Assembly (NCBI GenBank): GCA_017425245.1
Contig: JAFOOX010000048.1
Coordinates: 1 to 60,924, forward strand
Direction: 5' to 3'
DNA from: Gammaproteobacteria bacterium
GTDB lineage: Bacteria; Pseudomonadota; Gammaproteobacteria; Enterobacterales; Neiellaceae
Length of the DNA: 60,924 nucleotides
Shown: positions 9,133 to 18,948 of the stretch, piece after piece
Numbering within the stretch: the first letter of the stretch is position 1
How the letters are laid out: each line of letters begins with the position of its first letter
Position numbers and translations under genes: made by a program
The notes under the pieces: generated by a model
The model's input: only the letters and a program-made list of their open reading frames with translations
Databases searched by the model: none
What the model was told of the DNA's origin: nothing

Positions 9133-9828
9133 CTAGCCTGCGGCCCGTGACCAGCGATCCAGCAGCGGCAGCAACAGTGGCGGCAGGCTGGCGAAGGGGC
9201 CAGCCAGGATCGCGGCGCCACTCTGCACATAAGGGCCTGCGGCGACCGGGTAGTCGAGCGCCAGCAGCGCCTCGGCGGTGGCGGGCGGCCATTCGATATG
9301 GAACTGCAGGCCGATGATGCGATCGCCATAGAGAAAACCTTGATGGCTGCAGGCTTCACTACTACCGAGCAGCAGGGCACCATCAGGAATGGCAAAGGTA
9401 TCGCCATGCCAGTGGAGCACCAGCGGCTCGGCCGGCCAGTGGCGGAAAAACGGATGGCTGTGAGCGCGGCGGCTGAGGGTGAGCGGGAACCAGCCGATCT
9501 CCTGCACCGGGTTGCGGCTGGTCGGCGCCCCCAGGCAATCAGCCAGCAGCTGAGCACCCAGGCAGATGCCAAGCAGGCTGCCGCCTTGAGCGATGACCGC
9601 TGTTAACCACTGCTTCTCGGTCACCAGCCAGGGGTAGTCCTCATACTCATAGATATTCATCGGCCCGCCCAGCACCACCACATGGCTGACCAGCGCCGGG
9701 TCTGGCAGGCTGGCGCCATGGTGCAGCGGGTGAATGATCAGGCGGTGGTCGTGGCTGGCGGCCCAGTCGCCGATCAGCCCCGGCCCTTCGGCATCCAGAT
9801 GCTGCAATACATGAATCTCCATCGCCAT
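9133..9828 (-). CDS. Class I glutamine amidotransferase-like protein
   Basis: A 231-residue stand-alone GATase1 domain, related to the GuaA-type glutaminase. The catalytic triad is visible: Cys89 in GICLGAQLLAD, and His177 and Glu179 in GLQFHIEWPP. VVLGGPMNIYEY is the conserved oxyanion-side glycine motif, and LVLHWHGDTFAIPDGA is the typical substrate-loop region. Such proteins hydrolyse glutamine or gamma-glutamyl compounds, but which one cannot be told here. Two in-frame start codons (MAMEI) lie six bases apart. It is convergent with the MalT-like gene and stands alone. Confidence 0.85.
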   Translation of the reverse strand: MAMEIHVLQHLDAEGPGLIGDWAASHDHRLIIHPLHHGASLPDPALVSHVVVLGGPMNIYEYEDYPWLVTEKQWLTAVIAQGGSLLGICLGAQLLADCLGAPTSRNPVQEIGWFPLTLSRRAHSHPFFRHWPAEPLVLHWHGDTFAIPDGALLLGSSEACSHQGFLYGDRIIGLQFHIEWPPATAEALLALDYPVAAGPYVQSGAAILAGPFASLPPLLLPLLDRWSRAAG

Positions 9829-9950
9829 TCTCCTGTGCCGGTGGTGCTTGGCCTAACATACAGCCCCCGCCCTGACTCTCACCACCTTTTTGACGGCAGC
9901 GCCGGTGGTGGCCGCTACACTGGAAAGGCAAGAGCGGCAGGAGCGGATGC

Positions 9951-10700
9951 ATGACGTACGGTCGATTGAGGATGATCGCTCTGGGGCTGGCCATGGTGGT
10001 CGTCGTTGCCCAGGCCGAGCCGGCCCGTGTCGGCTTTGGCAGTCATAATGCGCCGCCTTACGCCTATCTGCTGCCCAACCAGCCGACCATCGGACTCATC
10101 AGCGATCTGGCCAGCCTGCTGGCCGAGTCCAGTGGCCGGCCAGTGACCATGATGGCCTATGCCCGTGAAAACGCCGCCGAGTTGCTGGAGCGGGGCGATC
10201 TGGACCTCATCTGCATCACCAATCCGGCCTGGCTAAGCGACCGCCAGCAACAACGCTTCTGGTGGAGCAAGCCGCTATTTGTCGAGCGCAATCTACTGGT
10301 GGTCAATAGCGCCAGCGGCTGGCTGCCACAGCAACTCAACGAACTGCAGGGGCGACGGATCGGTATGGTGCGCGGTTATCGTTATCCAACGCTGGAGCAG
10401 CTGCCCGTTGACCAGCAGCCCGAACGCATCGATGCCGCTTCGCCCTTTGATCAGCTCTTAGCCTTGAGCGACCAGCAACTGGACGGCGTGGTGGTGGCAG
10501 ACCTGCAATATGACCACTATCGCCGTATCAGCCCCGGCGCCAGTACTCTTAAGTTGGCTCCCATCCCGATCTCAAGCCATCCGGTGCACTGTGCGTTCAG
10601 CCGTGAACAGCCAGCGAATCAGCAGTTGCAGCAGGCCCTCGATCTGCTGATCGATGAGGGCGCGATAGCCACCACCGTCAACCGTTACCGCCGTTATTGA
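9951..10700 (+). CDS. Periplasmic substrate-binding protein, family 3-like
   Basis: A 249-residue exported protein with a signal peptide (LRMIALGLAMVVVVAQAEP, cleavage after AQA) followed by a bacterial extracellular solute-binding type 3 fold: VGFGSHNAPPYAY at the first strand, LISDLASLLAESSG, GDLDLICITNPAWL and a C-terminal LDLLIDEGAIATTVNRY. Stand-alone binding domains like this often bind amino acids or act as sensors; no transporter permease is adjacent, so its partner is unknown. The stop overlaps the region of the next start, so it is probably translated with the following EEP-family gene. Confidence 0.75.
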   Translation: MTYGRLRMIALGLAMVVVVAQAEPARVGFGSHNAPPYAYLLPNQPTIGLISDLASLLAESSGRPVTMMAYARENAAELLERGDLDLICITNPAWLSDRQQQRFWWSKPLFVERNLLVVNSASGWLPQQLNELQGRRIGMVRGYRYPTLEQLPVDQQPERIDAASPFDQLLALSDQQLDGVVVADLQYDHYRRISPGASTLKLAPIPISSHPVHCAFSREQPANQQLQQALDLLIDEGAIATTVNRYRRY

Positions 10701-10702
10701 GC

Positions 10703-11527
10703 ATGCGCTGGCCGCATTTGTCGCTAGTGGTGGTGATGGTGGCGCTGGCTGCCCTCTGGCCGCTACGCCAGAGCGCTGAACTGGGGCTGCACAGCGAGCA
10801 GGGGCAGAGTGCCTTGGTCGATTGCCGCCATGGCCTGCCACCCCTGTCCCACCAACCGCTGCCGCTACCGCTCACCCTAGGGGTGTGGAACGGCCATAAG
10901 CTGGATCAACCCGCGCTGCTGACCGAACTGGCCCGGCTGGCAGCGAAGAGTGAGCTGCTGCTGGTGCAGGAGGGGCGGCAGCCGGATGCCCCAGCGCTGG
11001 CCCATTGGCAGCTGGCTGAGGCCTGGCGCTATGGCGACCGGGGATTTGGGGTGATGGCACTGAGCCGTCAGCCGCTGCCCCAGCCCTGCGTGATCCGTAC
11101 CGCCGAACCCTGGCTGCGCCTCAACAAGAGCCTGCTGGCCTGGCGCTGGCCGCTGGTCGACGGACAATCACTGCTGCTGGTCAACCTGCACGCCATCAAT
11201 TTCGACTGGCGTGGCAGCAGCTATCAGCACTGGCTGGATCAGCTGGGCGCCCTGCTGGCCCGTCATCCGGGGCCGGTGGTGGTGGCCGGCGACTTCAACA
11301 GTTGGGGCGAGCAGCGGCGCAGCCTGCTGGAGGACTGGGCCAAACGGCACCAGCTACAGGAGGTGAGCTTCACCCCCGATCACCGCCGCCGCGCCTTCGG
11401 CCAGCCGCTGGATGGCATCTGGCTGCGTGGTTTGCAGGTCAGCGCCAGCCATAGCGCCAGCAGCAGCGCCTCCGACCACAACCCGTTGCAGGTCACTCTG
11501 ACCCTAGCCCCAGCTGCTGCAGAATGA
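10703..11527 (+). CDS. Endonuclease/exonuclease/phosphatase-fold protein
   Basis: About 274 residues with an N-terminal membrane anchor or signal (HLSLVVVMVALAALWPL) and an EEP domain similar to YafD-type proteins. Motifs include LTLGVWNGH (strand 1 Asn), LLVQEGR (metal-binding Glu), LLLVNLHAINF (His), VVVAGDFNSWGE (Asp/Asn) and a C-terminal SASDHNPLQVTL (Asp-His). The main EEP catalytic positions are therefore kept. Substrate unknown; likely periplasmic or membrane-associated. I start at the ATG two bases after the upstream stop; a TTG six bases earlier is possible. The 3' end overlaps the convergent peptidase gene by 35 bp. Confidence 0.8.
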   Translation: MRWPHLSLVVVMVALAALWPLRQSAELGLHSEQGQSALVDCRHGLPPLSHQPLPLPLTLGVWNGHKLDQPALLTELARLAAKSELLLVQEGRQPDAPALAHWQLAEAWRYGDRGFGVMALSRQPLPQPCVIRTAEPWLRLNKSLLAWRWPLVDGQSLLLVNLHAINFDWRGSSYQHWLDQLGALLARHPGPVVVAGDFNSWGEQRRSLLEDWAKRHQLQEVSFTPDHRRRAFGQPLDGIWLRGLQVSASHSASSSASDHNPLQVTLTLAPAAAE

Positions 11528-13640
11528 AGCTGTAACTCAAGGCCACTTCGTCGAGGGATTCAAAACGGCCGGCGCTGCCATGGTGGCCGGCGGTCAGGTT
11601 AGTCCACAGCAGGGTGGGGCGCGGGTCGCGGCGCAGGCTGCGCAGCTTGGCCACGTACTTGGTCGGCTCCCAGTACTGCACCTGGGAGTCATGCAGCCCC
11701 GACATCACCAGCATCGCCGGATAGTCGCCCGCCTTGAGGTTGTCGTAGGGGCTGTAGCTGCGGATCCAGGCGTACTGCTCGGGGATGCGCGGATCGCCCC
11801 ACTCGCGGTACTCCTCGGTGGTCAGCGGAATGGTTTCGTCGAGCATCGAAGTCAGCACATCGACAAAGGGCACCTCGGCCACCACTGCGGCAAAGCGGCC
11901 GGGGTTGAGGTTGGTGGCGGCGCTCACCAGCAGGCCGCCAGCGCTGCCGCCCTTGGCCACGATCTTGTCAGGGGCGCCATAGCCGAGGGCCACCAGGTCG
12001 TCAGCCACATCCACAAAGTCGGTGAAGCTGTTCATCTTGTTGGCCAGCCGGCCAGCGTCATACCAGGCGCGGCCAAGCATGCCGCCGCCGCGCACATGGG
12101 CGATGGCGTAGACAAAGCCGCGATCGAGCAGGCTCAGCCGCTCGCTGGCAAAGGTAGGGTCGATGGTGATGCCGTAGGCGCCATAGCCGTAAAGCAGCAG
12201 CGGCGCGCTGCCGTTGATCGGGGTGCTCTGGTGCCACACCAGCGACACCGGAATGGCGGTGCCATCACGGGCGGTCACGCTGATGCGGGCGCTGCGATAG
12301 CTGCTGGCGTCATAAGGCACGCCGAGCTTGTCCTGCTTGAGCAGGGCTTCGCTGGCGCTGACCAGATCGCGCTCCATCACCCGGTAAGGCTCGCTCATAC
12401 TCTCGCGGCCGTAGCGCAACCGTGGCTGGCTGGCATCGGGGTTGGCGCCAAAATAGAGCACCGCCAGCGGATTATCATCGCGGATCAACTGCTCGCGGAC
12501 GCTGCTGCCCGGCAGCGGCAGCAGACGGATCTGATGGCGCCCCTGTTGGCGCTCCAAGAGGCACAGATGATCCCCCTGCACCTGCATCTCCTCGATGATG
12601 GTGTCGCGGCGCGCCGCCACCAGCTCCTGCCAGGGGGCCGCATGGTCAGCAATGCGGCGAGCGAGGATGCGGTAATCGGGGGCGCCGTCATTGGTATGCA
12701 GCAGCCACAGCTCGCCATGATCTTCGACGTCATAGAGCACCTGCGGCTGCAGCGGCAGGATCGCCACGGGCGCGAGCTGCGGCTGGTCGGCCGGGATCAT
12801 CAGGGTTTCGCTGTCGTCGGTGGCGCTGCTGCTGATCAGGATAAAACGGTCGCTGCGGCTGTTGCCGAGGCTGAGCACCATGCCGCTGCGCTTCTCCTCG
12901 TAGACCAGCTGATCCAAGGCCGGATTACTGCCCAGACGGTGGCGGTAGAGGCGGTTGGGCAGCAGGGTTTCCAGATCTTTTTGCAGATAGAAGAGGTATT
13001 GGCCATCGGCCGACCAGGCCACCTCGCCGGAGGTGTTGGCGATGGTCTCCGGCCACCACTGGCCGCTGCTCAGATCCTGAACGCGCAGGCTGAACAGCCA
13101 GCGTCCCACCCGATCTTCGGCCAGCGCCATACGCGTGGCATCGGGGCTGAGCGCCAAGCCGCCGAGCTGATAGTGGTCGCTGCCCTCGGCCTCGCGGTTT
13201 TCATCGACCAGCAGCTGCCAGTCGCCGCCGCTGGCCGGCTGCCGTTCATGCAGCGGGTAATCGTCACCGGCGCGGTAACGCACCCGGTAGATCCAGTCGC
13301 CGTCACGCACCGGCACCGAGGCGTCTTCGGGATCGATGCGCGCTTCCAGTTCGGCCTTGAGCTGCTGGCGCAGCTTGGCCGATGGCGCCAGCTGGGCCTC
13401 GGTAAAGGTGTTCTCGGCCTGCAGATGGGCCAGTACCTGGGGATCGTCGCGCTCGTCATCACGCAGCCAGTACCAGGGGTCGATGCGGGTTTCACCGTGG
13501 TGCTGCATCTCGAGCGGTTGCTCGGCGGCGTGGGGCGGCTGATTGGCGTGGCTGTGGCTCATCGTGGGTTCCGGGGTGCAGGCCAGCCCCGGCAGCAGGG
13601 CCAGCAATAACAGCGTGGGGACAAGGGCGGGTTGAATCAT
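11493..13640 (-). CDS. ptrB: Prolyl oligopeptidase family (S9A, oligopeptidase B-like)
   Basis: A 715-residue serine peptidase. A beta-propeller (residues about 80-420) precedes an alpha/beta-hydrolase domain. The nucleophile is in KGGSAGGLLVSAA, the aspartate in VMSGLHDSQVQYWEP and the histidine in TAGHHGSAGRFES. Oligopeptidase B cleaves after Lys/Arg in short peptides. The first 25 residues (TLLLLALLPGLAC) look like a secretion or lipoprotein signal, with Cys21 as a possible lipidation site though the box is not ideal; E. coli PtrB has none. So this copy may be exported. Convergent with the EEP gene; metJ lies upstream in the same direction, 64 bp away. Confidence 0.88.
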   Translation of the reverse strand: MIQPALVPTLLLLALLPGLACTPEPTMSHSHANQPPHAAEQPLEMQHHGETRIDPWYWLRDDERDDPQVLAHLQAENTFTEAQLAPSAKLRQQLKAELEARIDPEDASVPVRDGDWIYRVRYRAGDDYPLHERQPASGGDWQLLVDENREAEGSDHYQLGGLALSPDATRMALAEDRVGRWLFSLRVQDLSSGQWWPETIANTSGEVAWSADGQYLFYLQKDLETLLPNRLYRHRLGSNPALDQLVYEEKRSGMVLSLGNSRSDRFILISSSATDDSETLMIPADQPQLAPVAILPLQPQVLYDVEDHGELWLLHTNDGAPDYRILARRIADHAAPWQELVAARRDTIIEEMQVQGDHLCLLERQQGRHQIRLLPLPGSSVREQLIRDDNPLAVLYFGANPDASQPRLRYGRESMSEPYRVMERDLVSASEALLKQDKLGVPYDASSYRSARISVTARDGTAIPVSLVWHQSTPINGSAPLLLYGYGAYGITIDPTFASERLSLLDRGFVYAIAHVRGGGMLGRAWYDAGRLANKMNSFTDFVDVADDLVALGYGAPDKIVAKGGSAGGLLVSAATNLNPGRFAAVVAEVPFVDVLTSMLDETIPLTTEEYREWGDPRIPEQYAWIRSYSPYDNLKAGDYPAMLVMSGLHDSQVQYWEPTKYVAKLRSLRRDPRPTLLWTNLTAGHHGSAGRFESLDEVALSYSFILQQLGLGSE

Positions 13641-13704
13641 CTGCGGCGTCCGCTGCCATGGCTGGGGTTAGCATGGCAGCGGCGCTGGCTGGCGGCAATG
13701 GCGG

Positions 13705-14025
13705 TCAGTCGTCGAAACTGGGAACTGGCAGCCCTTTTTCGATCAGGATGCGCTTGGCCTCCGCCGGCAGTTCATCGGGCCGGTCCTTGCGCAAGTCTTC
13801 GTCGGTGGGCAACGGCTGGCCGGTAAAGGCGTGCAGAAAGGCTTCACACAGCAGCTCGGAGTTGGTCGCATGGCGAAGGTTGTTAACCTGCCGGCGGGTC
13901 CGCTCGTCAGTGAGAATTTTAAGCACGCTCAAGGGGATGGAGACGGTGACCTTTTTCACCTGCTCGCTCTTCTTGCCATGCTCGGCATAGGGGCTGACGT
14001 AGCTGCCCTTCCATTTGGTAGTCAC
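13705..14025 (-). CDS. metJ: Methionine repressor MetJ
   Basis: Ribbon-helix-helix repressor that uses S-adenosylmethionine as corepressor and binds met boxes. The block [20 protein letters not shown] and the stretch [20 protein letters not shown] are nearly identical to E. coli MetJ. I place the start at the GTG at 14023-14025, which gives 106 residues as in the family; another GTG at 14049 would add eight residues, and neither has a strong ribosome site. The gene is divergent from metB, and the met boxes between them can serve both, giving autoregulation. Confidence 0.95.
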   Translation of the reverse strand: MTTKWKGSYVSPYAEHGKKSEQVKKVTVSIPLSVLKILTDERTRRQVNNLRHATNSELLCEAFLHAFTGQPLPTDEDLRKDRPDELPAEAKRILIEKGLPVPSFDD

Positions 14026-14116
14026 TGTGGCTGGTCCGCTTTCCCGCACTTCGACTGCGCCATTCTATGCCACTGGCCGGACAGGTCAATCTGGCGGTCT
14101 ATCGGTAAGGATGTTT

Positions 14117-14140
14117 AGACGTCTAGAAGTCTTGACGTCC
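14117..14140. promoter_or_regulatory. MetJ operator: three tandem met boxes
   Basis: Three abutting 8-mers read AGACGTCT, AGAAGTCT and TGACGTCC. The first is the exact MetJ consensus; the second and third differ at one and two positions. A weaker fourth box (GGATGTTT) may precede them at 14109-14116. MetJ dimers bind adjacent boxes cooperatively. The third box overlaps the metB -35 element, so bound MetJ would block RNA polymerase. Confidence 0.93.
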
Positions 14141-14160
14141 CATCGGGCCACCCTTAATCT
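14132..14160 (+). promoter_or_regulatory. metB sigma-70 promoter
   Basis: The -35 is TTGACG (14132-14137), the spacer is 17 bp and the -10 is TAATCT (14155-14160). Transcription would start near 14167, leaving a leader of about 85 nt that contains GC-rich hairpins (for example GCGGCGC/GCGCCGC near 14211-14226) but no run of T. The overlap with the met boxes supports the assignment. Confidence 0.8.
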
Positions 14161-14251
14161 GCGCTCTCTTTTTGTGCGATCCGGCCTGCTGCCGGGTCGC
14201 TTTCGAACCAGGCGGCGCAGGCGCCGCGACCACGCCAGATGAGAGGATCTT

Positions 14252-15415
14252 ATGGAGTCGAAGAAGCCGGCTACCGTCGCCGTCCGCGCCGGGATTGAAA
14301 CCGACAACCAGCACGGCGCCGTCGTACCGCCGATCTATCTGTCCACCAACTTCACCTTCGAGAAGTTCGCCAGCCCGCGCCAGTATGACTACACCCGCTC
14401 CGGCAACCCGACCCGCGATCTGCTGGGTAACGCCATCGCCGAGCTGGAACAGGGCACGCGCGGCATCATCACCGCCACCGGCATGGCCGCCGTCCACCTG
14501 CCGCTGCTGCTGCTGACCACCGACGACACCCTGGTGGTGCCGCACGACTGCTACGGCGGCAGCTATCGGCTGTTCACCAATCTGGCCAAGCGCGGCCACT
14601 TCAAGCTGCTGGTGGTCGATCAGGGTAACCCGCAGGCCCTGGCCGAAGCGCTGGCGCAAAAGCCCAAGCTGGTGTGGCTGGAAACCCCGTCCAACCCGCT
14701 GATGCGGCTGGTGGACATTCAGGCGGTGGCCGACGCCGCCCATGCCGTTGGCGCGCTGGTAGCAGTGGACAACACCTTTATGTCGCCAGTGCTGCAGCAG
14801 CCGCTGCTGCTCGGTGCCGACATCGTGGTCCACAGCACCACCAAATACATCAACGGCCACTCCGATGTGGTCGGTGGCGCGGTGGTGGCCAAAGATACAC
14901 AGCTCGGCGCCGATCTGGCGTGGTGGGCCAACTGTATCGGCATCACCGGCTCGCCCTTTGACAGCTTCCTCACCCTGCGCGGGCTGCGCACCCTGCAGGT
15001 GCGGATGCGCCAGCATCAGGACAATGCCCAGCAGATCGTCGCCTTCCTGCAGCAGCAGCCGGCGGTCAAGCAGATCAACTATCCGGGGCTGCCCAGCCAC
15101 CCGCAGCACGAGCTGGCCAAGCGTCAGCAGTCAGGCTTCGGCGCCATGCTCAGCTTCGAGCTGGACGGCAGCCGCGACGACGTCGCCGCCTTCCTCTCCG
15201 GCCTGCACCTGTTCTCGCTGGCTGAGTCTCTGGGTGGCGTTGAGTCGCTGGTGGCCCACCCGGCCACCATGACCCACGCCGCCATGGATGAAGCCGCCCG
15301 CCTCAACGCCGGTATTCGCGAGGGCTTGATCCGCCTGAGCATCGGCATTGAAGATAGCGAGGATTTGATCGCCGATCTGGCCGCCGGCTTCGCGGCCCTC
15401 AGCGCACGGAGATAA
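14252..15415 (+). CDS. metB: Cystathionine gamma-synthase
   Basis: PLP enzyme that joins an O-activated homoserine with cysteine to give cystathionine in methionine synthesis. 387 residues, the usual length. The PLP lysine is in VVHSTTKYINGHSDVVGG; other family motifs are YDYTRSGNPTRDLL and VWLETPSNPLMRLVDI. A GAGAGG ribosome site lies six bases before the ATG. Head of a metB-metL pair (5 bp gap) behind the MetJ-controlled promoter. Its close relative cystathionine beta-lyase is less likely given the metJ-metB-metL context. Confidence 0.95.
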   Translation: MESKKPATVAVRAGIETDNQHGAVVPPIYLSTNFTFEKFASPRQYDYTRSGNPTRDLLGNAIAELEQGTRGIITATGMAAVHLPLLLLTTDDTLVVPHDCYGGSYRLFTNLAKRGHFKLLVVDQGNPQALAEALAQKPKLVWLETPSNPLMRLVDIQAVADAAHAVGALVAVDNTFMSPVLQQPLLLGADIVVHSTTKYINGHSDVVGGAVVAKDTQLGADLAWWANCIGITGSPFDSFLTLRGLRTLQVRMRQHQDNAQQIVAFLQQQPAVKQINYPGLPSHPQHELAKRQQSGFGAMLSFELDGSRDDVAAFLSGLHLFSLAESLGGVESLVAHPATMTHAAMDEAARLNAGIREGLIRLSIGIEDSEDLIADLAAGFAALSARR

Positions 15416-15420
15416 CCCTG

Positions 15421-17892
15421 ATGTGGCAGACCAGCCGCAACATTGGCCAGGCCAACGCCGTTCGTGTCCATAAATTCGGGGGTAGCTCGCTGGCGGATGC
15501 AGCCTGCTATCACCGGGTTATCGAGATTCTGAAAAACCAGACCGAGCCAGGGGATATGGTGGTGGTCTCGGCGGCGGGCAAAACGACCAATGCGCTGGTG
15601 CTGATCTGTCGCAACAGTGGCGAAGGCAACCATGAGGCGCTGGAGCAGACCATCGGCGATCTGGTGCGCTTTCAGAGCCGCCTGATCGACGACGGCAGCC
15701 GCAACCCGGCCACCCGCACCCGCCTGAGCGCGGCCCTGCATGCCGACATTGCCGAGCTGCGCAGCCTGCTGGTGGAGAGCGACAGCGAGCGCCGCTACAA
15801 CGCCGTCGTCGGCTTTGGCGAGCTGTGGTCAGCGCGCTTGATGGCGGCCCTGCTGGCCGATGACGGGGTGGCGGCCGAGGCGGTCGATGCCCGTGACTTT
15901 CTGCGCGCCAGCGGCGGCCCGCAGCCGGAGGTGGATCTGCTCACCTCGGCGGCGCTGCTCGCCACCCTCAAGGCTGAACGTGACCTGGCCACCAAGCTGA
16001 CGGTGGTCACCGGCTTTATCGCCCGCGATGGCGACGGCCAACCGATCACCCTTGGCCGCAACGGCTCGGACTACAGCGCCACGGTGCTGGCCGCCCTCAA
16101 CGACGCCAGCTCGGTCACCATCTGGACCGATGTCGCCGGGGTCTACAGCGCTGACCCCAACAAAGTGCCGGGGGCGCGGCCGCTGCCGATCCTGTCGCTG
16201 GCGGAAGCCAACGAGTTGGCCCGCCTCGGCAACCCGGCGCTGCACACCCGCACCCTGCAGCCGATCATCGGCCGCCGCATCCGCATTGGTATTCGCTCCA
16301 CCTTTTCGGCCCATGGTGCCCACACCCAGATCGCCCCCAATCAGGTGGGCGAGCGCGGCGCCAAGATTGTCACCTCGCTGGAGAAGGTCAGCGTCATTTC
16401 GATGCGCACCTCCAGCCGCGAGAAGTTTGATGGCGCCGCCACCAGCATCCGCGACTATCTGGCCCGCTTTGGCCTGCTGCCGGTGGCTCGCCACTATCAG
16501 CCGGATCAGCGCTTGATGCGCCTCTGTTTCACCGCCGAAGTGGCCGCCGCCGCCTTTGCCCGGCTGCGTGACTATCAGGCCCAGGGCGCCTTCTCCGATC
16601 TCACCCTGCATGATGATCTGGTGCTGGTGGCGCTGGTCGGCGATGGCGTTAACGACAACCCGCGCCACACCCACTTCTTCTACAAGCAGCTGCATGATGC
16701 GCCGGTCGAATTCGTCCAGCCGGGCGAGGGTGGCTTGAGTCTGGTGGCGGTGCTGCGCCGCACCGATCCACTGCCGCTGGTGGTCAACCTGCACCATGGC
16801 ATCTCCAGCCCCGGCGCCCGTCTCGGCGTGGCCCTGTTCGGGGTGGGTAACATCGGCTCCGGCTGGCTGACCCTGTTCCGCAACCAGCAGCATTACCTCT
16901 CAGGCTTTCAGCGCATGGAGGTGCAGCTCTGTGCCCTGGCCAGCGCCGATGGTGCGGTGGTTGATTTCACCGGCATCGACATCGACCAGTGGAAGCAGCG
17001 CTTCGAGCAGCAGCGCGAGGCCCTCGGCTTCGAGCCGCTGCTCGATCTGCTGGCCGGCCACCCCTATGACGAGCTGGTGGTGATCGACGCCACCGACAGC
17101 CATGTGCTGGCTCACCAGTATCCGCTGCTGATCGAGCGCGGCTTCCATCTGGTCAGTGCCAACAAATACCCGGCCTCCGGCCCGCTGTCGCTCTACCGCG
17201 AGATCAGCCAGCAGCTCGAGGAGAAGGCCTGCCAGTGGTACAACAACGCCACCGTCGGTGCGGCCATGCCGGTCCACTATCTGGTGGAGGATCTGCAGCA
17301 TTCGGGCGATCAGGTACAGAGCATCAGCGGCGCCCTGTCGGGCACCCTGACCTGGCTGCTGACCCGCTTTGATGGCAGCCGGCCGTTCTCTGAGCTGATC
17401 CGCGAGGCGATGGCCGCCGGTTACACCGAGCCCGATCCGCGCGAGGATCTGACCGGCGAGGATGTGCGCCGCAAGCTGCTGATCCTGGCCCGCGCCATCG
17501 GCCTCGACGAGCTGGAACTGGATGACATCGAGTTTGTGTCGCTGCTCGAAGAGGAGCTGCTGGAGGGCAATGTCAGCCAGTTTTTCAAGCGTACCGAGAC
17601 CCTCGACAAACAGATGCTGACCGCCCTGCGCAGCGCCCAGAGCGACGGCAAGGTGCTGCGTTACATCGCCCGCCTGGAGCGCGATGGCCAGGCTCATGTC
17701 GGCCTGGAGTTTCTCGATCCGTCGGACCCGCTGGCCCAGGTGGGGCCGGGCGAGAACCTCTACGCCATCCACAGCCGCCTCTACCGCCAGCAGCCGCTGA
17801 TCCTGCGTGGTCCGGCGGCGGGGCCAGAGCTGACCGCAGTGGCGCTGCAGTCGGATCTGTTCCGTTTGTGCCAGTACCTGAACAGCCGCTGA
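15421..17892 (+). CDS. metL: Bifunctional aspartokinase/homoserine dehydrogenase II
   Basis: An 823-residue fusion enzyme that catalyses the first and third steps of the aspartate pathway. The kinase domain opens with VRVHKFGGSSLADA (about residues 14-27) and contains GRNGSDYSATVLAA. A central regulatory region follows, then the NAD(P)-binding start of the dehydrogenase, ALFGVGNIGSGWLTLF (about residue 470), with SANKYPASGP and GALSGTLTWLLT further on. Gene order after metB and the length mark it as MetL rather than ThrA. In E. coli MetL is controlled by repression, not threonine feedback; this fits the met-box promoter upstream. Confidence 0.95.
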   Translation: MWQTSRNIGQANAVRVHKFGGSSLADAACYHRVIEILKNQTEPGDMVVVSAAGKTTNALVLICRNSGEGNHEALEQTIGDLVRFQSRLIDDGSRNPATRTRLSAALHADIAELRSLLVESDSERRYNAVVGFGELWSARLMAALLADDGVAAEAVDARDFLRASGGPQPEVDLLTSAALLATLKAERDLATKLTVVTGFIARDGDGQPITLGRNGSDYSATVLAALNDASSVTIWTDVAGVYSADPNKVPGARPLPILSLAEANELARLGNPALHTRTLQPIIGRRIRIGIRSTFSAHGAHTQIAPNQVGERGAKIVTSLEKVSVISMRTSSREKFDGAATSIRDYLARFGLLPVARHYQPDQRLMRLCFTAEVAAAAFARLRDYQAQGAFSDLTLHDDLVLVALVGDGVNDNPRHTHFFYKQLHDAPVEFVQPGEGGLSLVAVLRRTDPLPLVVNLHHGISSPGARLGVALFGVGNIGSGWLTLFRNQQHYLSGFQRMEVQLCALASADGAVVDFTGIDIDQWKQRFEQQREALGFEPLLDLLAGHPYDELVVIDATDSHVLAHQYPLLIERGFHLVSANKYPASGPLSLYREISQQLEEKACQWYNNATVGAAMPVHYLVEDLQHSGDQVQSISGALSGTLTWLLTRFDGSRPFSELIREAMAAGYTEPDPREDLTGEDVRRKLLILARAIGLDELELDDIEFVSLLEEELLEGNVSQFFKRTETLDKQMLTALRSAQSDGKVLRYIARLERDGQAHVGLEFLDPSDPLAQVGPGENLYAIHSRLYRQQPLILRGPAAGPELTAVALQSDLFRLCQYLNSR

Positions 17893-17909
17893 TCCGCGGC
17901 CCGCATTGA

Positions 17910-18845
<936 letters not shown>

Positions 18846-18861
18846 TGGTTATATAATCGCC

Positions 18862-18885
18862 ACGCCTGTGCCGTTGCACAGGCGT
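18862..18885 (+). terminator. Probable terminator after metF
   Basis: ACGCCTGTGC and GCACAGGCGT form a perfect 10-bp stem with loop CGTT, starting 16 bp behind the metF stop. The tail is only TTATAG, so the T-run is weak. Position and stem strength suggest the end of the met operon. A TATAAT at 18852-18857 just before it may be a -10 for the next gene. Confidence 0.6.
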
Positions 18886-18948
18886 TATAGCGGGTGCGGC
18901 ATGAGGCCGTCCCGGCAGTACGGCCCACCGGGCCAACAAGGAAGTCGC

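Noticed and set aside
11580..13610. 676-codon open frame opposite the oligopeptidase gene
   Set aside because: Antisense shadow of a GC-rich gene with full catalytic triad on the other strand; composition is not protein-like.
14161..14251. metB leader as a SAM riboswitch
   Set aside because: The leader has only simple GC hairpins and none of the conserved SAM-riboswitch core; control is explained by the met boxes.
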